Assembly: GCA_027459485.1 (NCBI GenBank)
Contig: DAIDIG010000002.1
Span: forward strand, 186,001-250,000
Source of the DNA: Bdellovibrionales bacterium
GTDB lineage: Bacteria > Bdellovibrionota > Bdellovibrionia > Bdellovibrionales > UBA1609
Direction: 5' to 3'
DNA: 64,000 nt
The position numbers were made by a program, and so were the translations under genes. Below, piece after piece: positions 63,657 to 64,000 of this stretch. Below the pieces are notes generated by a model. It did no database searches. It saw nothing but the letters and a program-made list of their open reading frames with translations, and was not told the origin of the DNA. Within the stretch, counting starts at the first letter, position 1. Each line of letters starts with the position of its first letter.

Positions 63657-64000
63657 GACCCGAGTGTTCATCGAGCATGGGCTGACACTCGCCATTTGGT
63701 CGTTTTGGTTCGTGAGCTTAGTCACAACGATCGAAAATTGGCATTGGGTCATTCAATGGTGGGCCGGCTATTCACCGACCGCAAAAATTGAAATGCTCGC
63801 CGCCGCCGCTGTTTTTGTCGCGTTGTGCATGAGCTGGAAGTGCAACCTCGGCTCAAAAAAGGTAAAGTTCGGTGCCCCTAAATTGGACCCGTCAGCGAAA
63901 ACAAAATGTCTCGAGCTGTTCGGTTGGAGCGAAGAGGACCTCAAACTCGCGCAAAACTCGCGTTTGTTTGATTTACACGGACCGAGCGACAGCATGGCGA
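63619..64000 (+). CDS. pgaD: PgaD-like accessory protein (3' end outside window)
   Basis: About 127 codons from the ATG at 63619, read in a frame different from pgaC, which it overlaps; GGAG is 10 bases upstream. The visible part has two transmembrane helices (near 23-41 and 56-72) followed by a soluble region. This is the architecture of PgaD, a small two-helix partner needed for PgaC activity and responsive to cyclic-di-GMP. Position directly after pgaC is the main support. Family-level similarity is modest in the visible part. Confidence 0.75.
   Translation, partial: MKACDLKELRPNKTRVFIEHGLTLAIWSFWFVSLVTTIENWHWVIQWWAGYSPTAKIEMLAAAAVFVALCMSWKCNLGSKKVKFGAPKLDPSAKTKCLELFGWSEEDLKLAQNSRLFDLHGPSDSMA

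Overview
The window reads as an ordinary chromosomal stretch of a Gram-negative bacterium. Signal peptides, outer-membrane barrel proteins, a lipoprotein and periplasmic binding proteins are all present. No transposase, phage gene, CRISPR array or rRNA was seen. The mix of genes (class II ribonucleotide reductase, topoisomerase VI, PgaC/PgaD, many small secreted proteins of unknown function, many two-component genes) would fit Bdellovibrionota or a neighbouring former delta-proteobacterial lineage. That placement is inference from gene content, not from a marker gene, and is weak. Coding density is very high, and convergent neighbours often overlap at their 3' ends.

Layout. 1-3.4 kb: xylose/ribose-type sugar ABC importer on the minus strand (permease cut by the window edge). 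3.5-8.2 kb: PspC-domain protein, fatty-acid desaturase, subtilisin-like protease, exported membrane protein and glyoxalase II. 8.4-12.3 kb: secreted protein, FAD-linked oxidase, ClC chloride channel and a secreted protein with a duplicated four-cysteine module. 12.3-15.4 kb: phosphorelay operon (DUF2892 membrane protein, REC-PilZ-like, REC, histidine kinase, HPt). 15.5-16.9 kb: secreted protein, then a BolA / CGFS glutaredoxin pair. 16.95-20.2 kb: HNH nuclease, Top6B and Top6A in one run. 20.3-25.9 kb: barrel protein, an aconitase with a long histone-H1-like basic tail, a GyrI-like protein, two secreted proteins and a hibernation factor.

26-34.2 kb: Asp-box (sialidase-fold) protein, His-rich DMT and CDF transporters in divergent arrangement, GST, Coq4-like protein, a small membrane protein and a 905-residue exported protein with a zincin motif. 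34.2-40.9 kb: SDR, CBS protein, a three-gene signalling operon (PAS kinase, Rcp1-like regulator, REC-kinase), LOG-family hydrolase and HemN. 40.9-50.3 kb: PLP decarboxylase, B12-dependent ribonucleotide reductase, dihaem cytochrome c behind a tandem 30-bp repeat, a secreted protein, DUF167, glutathione peroxidase, an exported SelO-like protein with a helical-repeat tail, and tRNA-Arg(CCG). 50.4-54.3 kb: LemA and two TPM-domain proteins, then a membrane protein. 54.4-60.1 kb: exported cyclophilin, then a tight run of secreted protein, barrel protein, MFS transporter, radical SAM enzyme and metallophosphoesterase-like protein. 60.1-64 kb: two-component system divergent from pgaC and a partial pgaD.

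The most unusual items are the HNH-TopoVI operon, the aconitase with a 61-residue tail holding 29 Lys/Arg and no acidic residue, the barrel/MFS/radical-SAM/phosphoesterase cluster whose phosphoesterase has lost its first metal motif, the exported SelO-like protein, and several RNA hairpins or repeats placed at translation starts or promoters.
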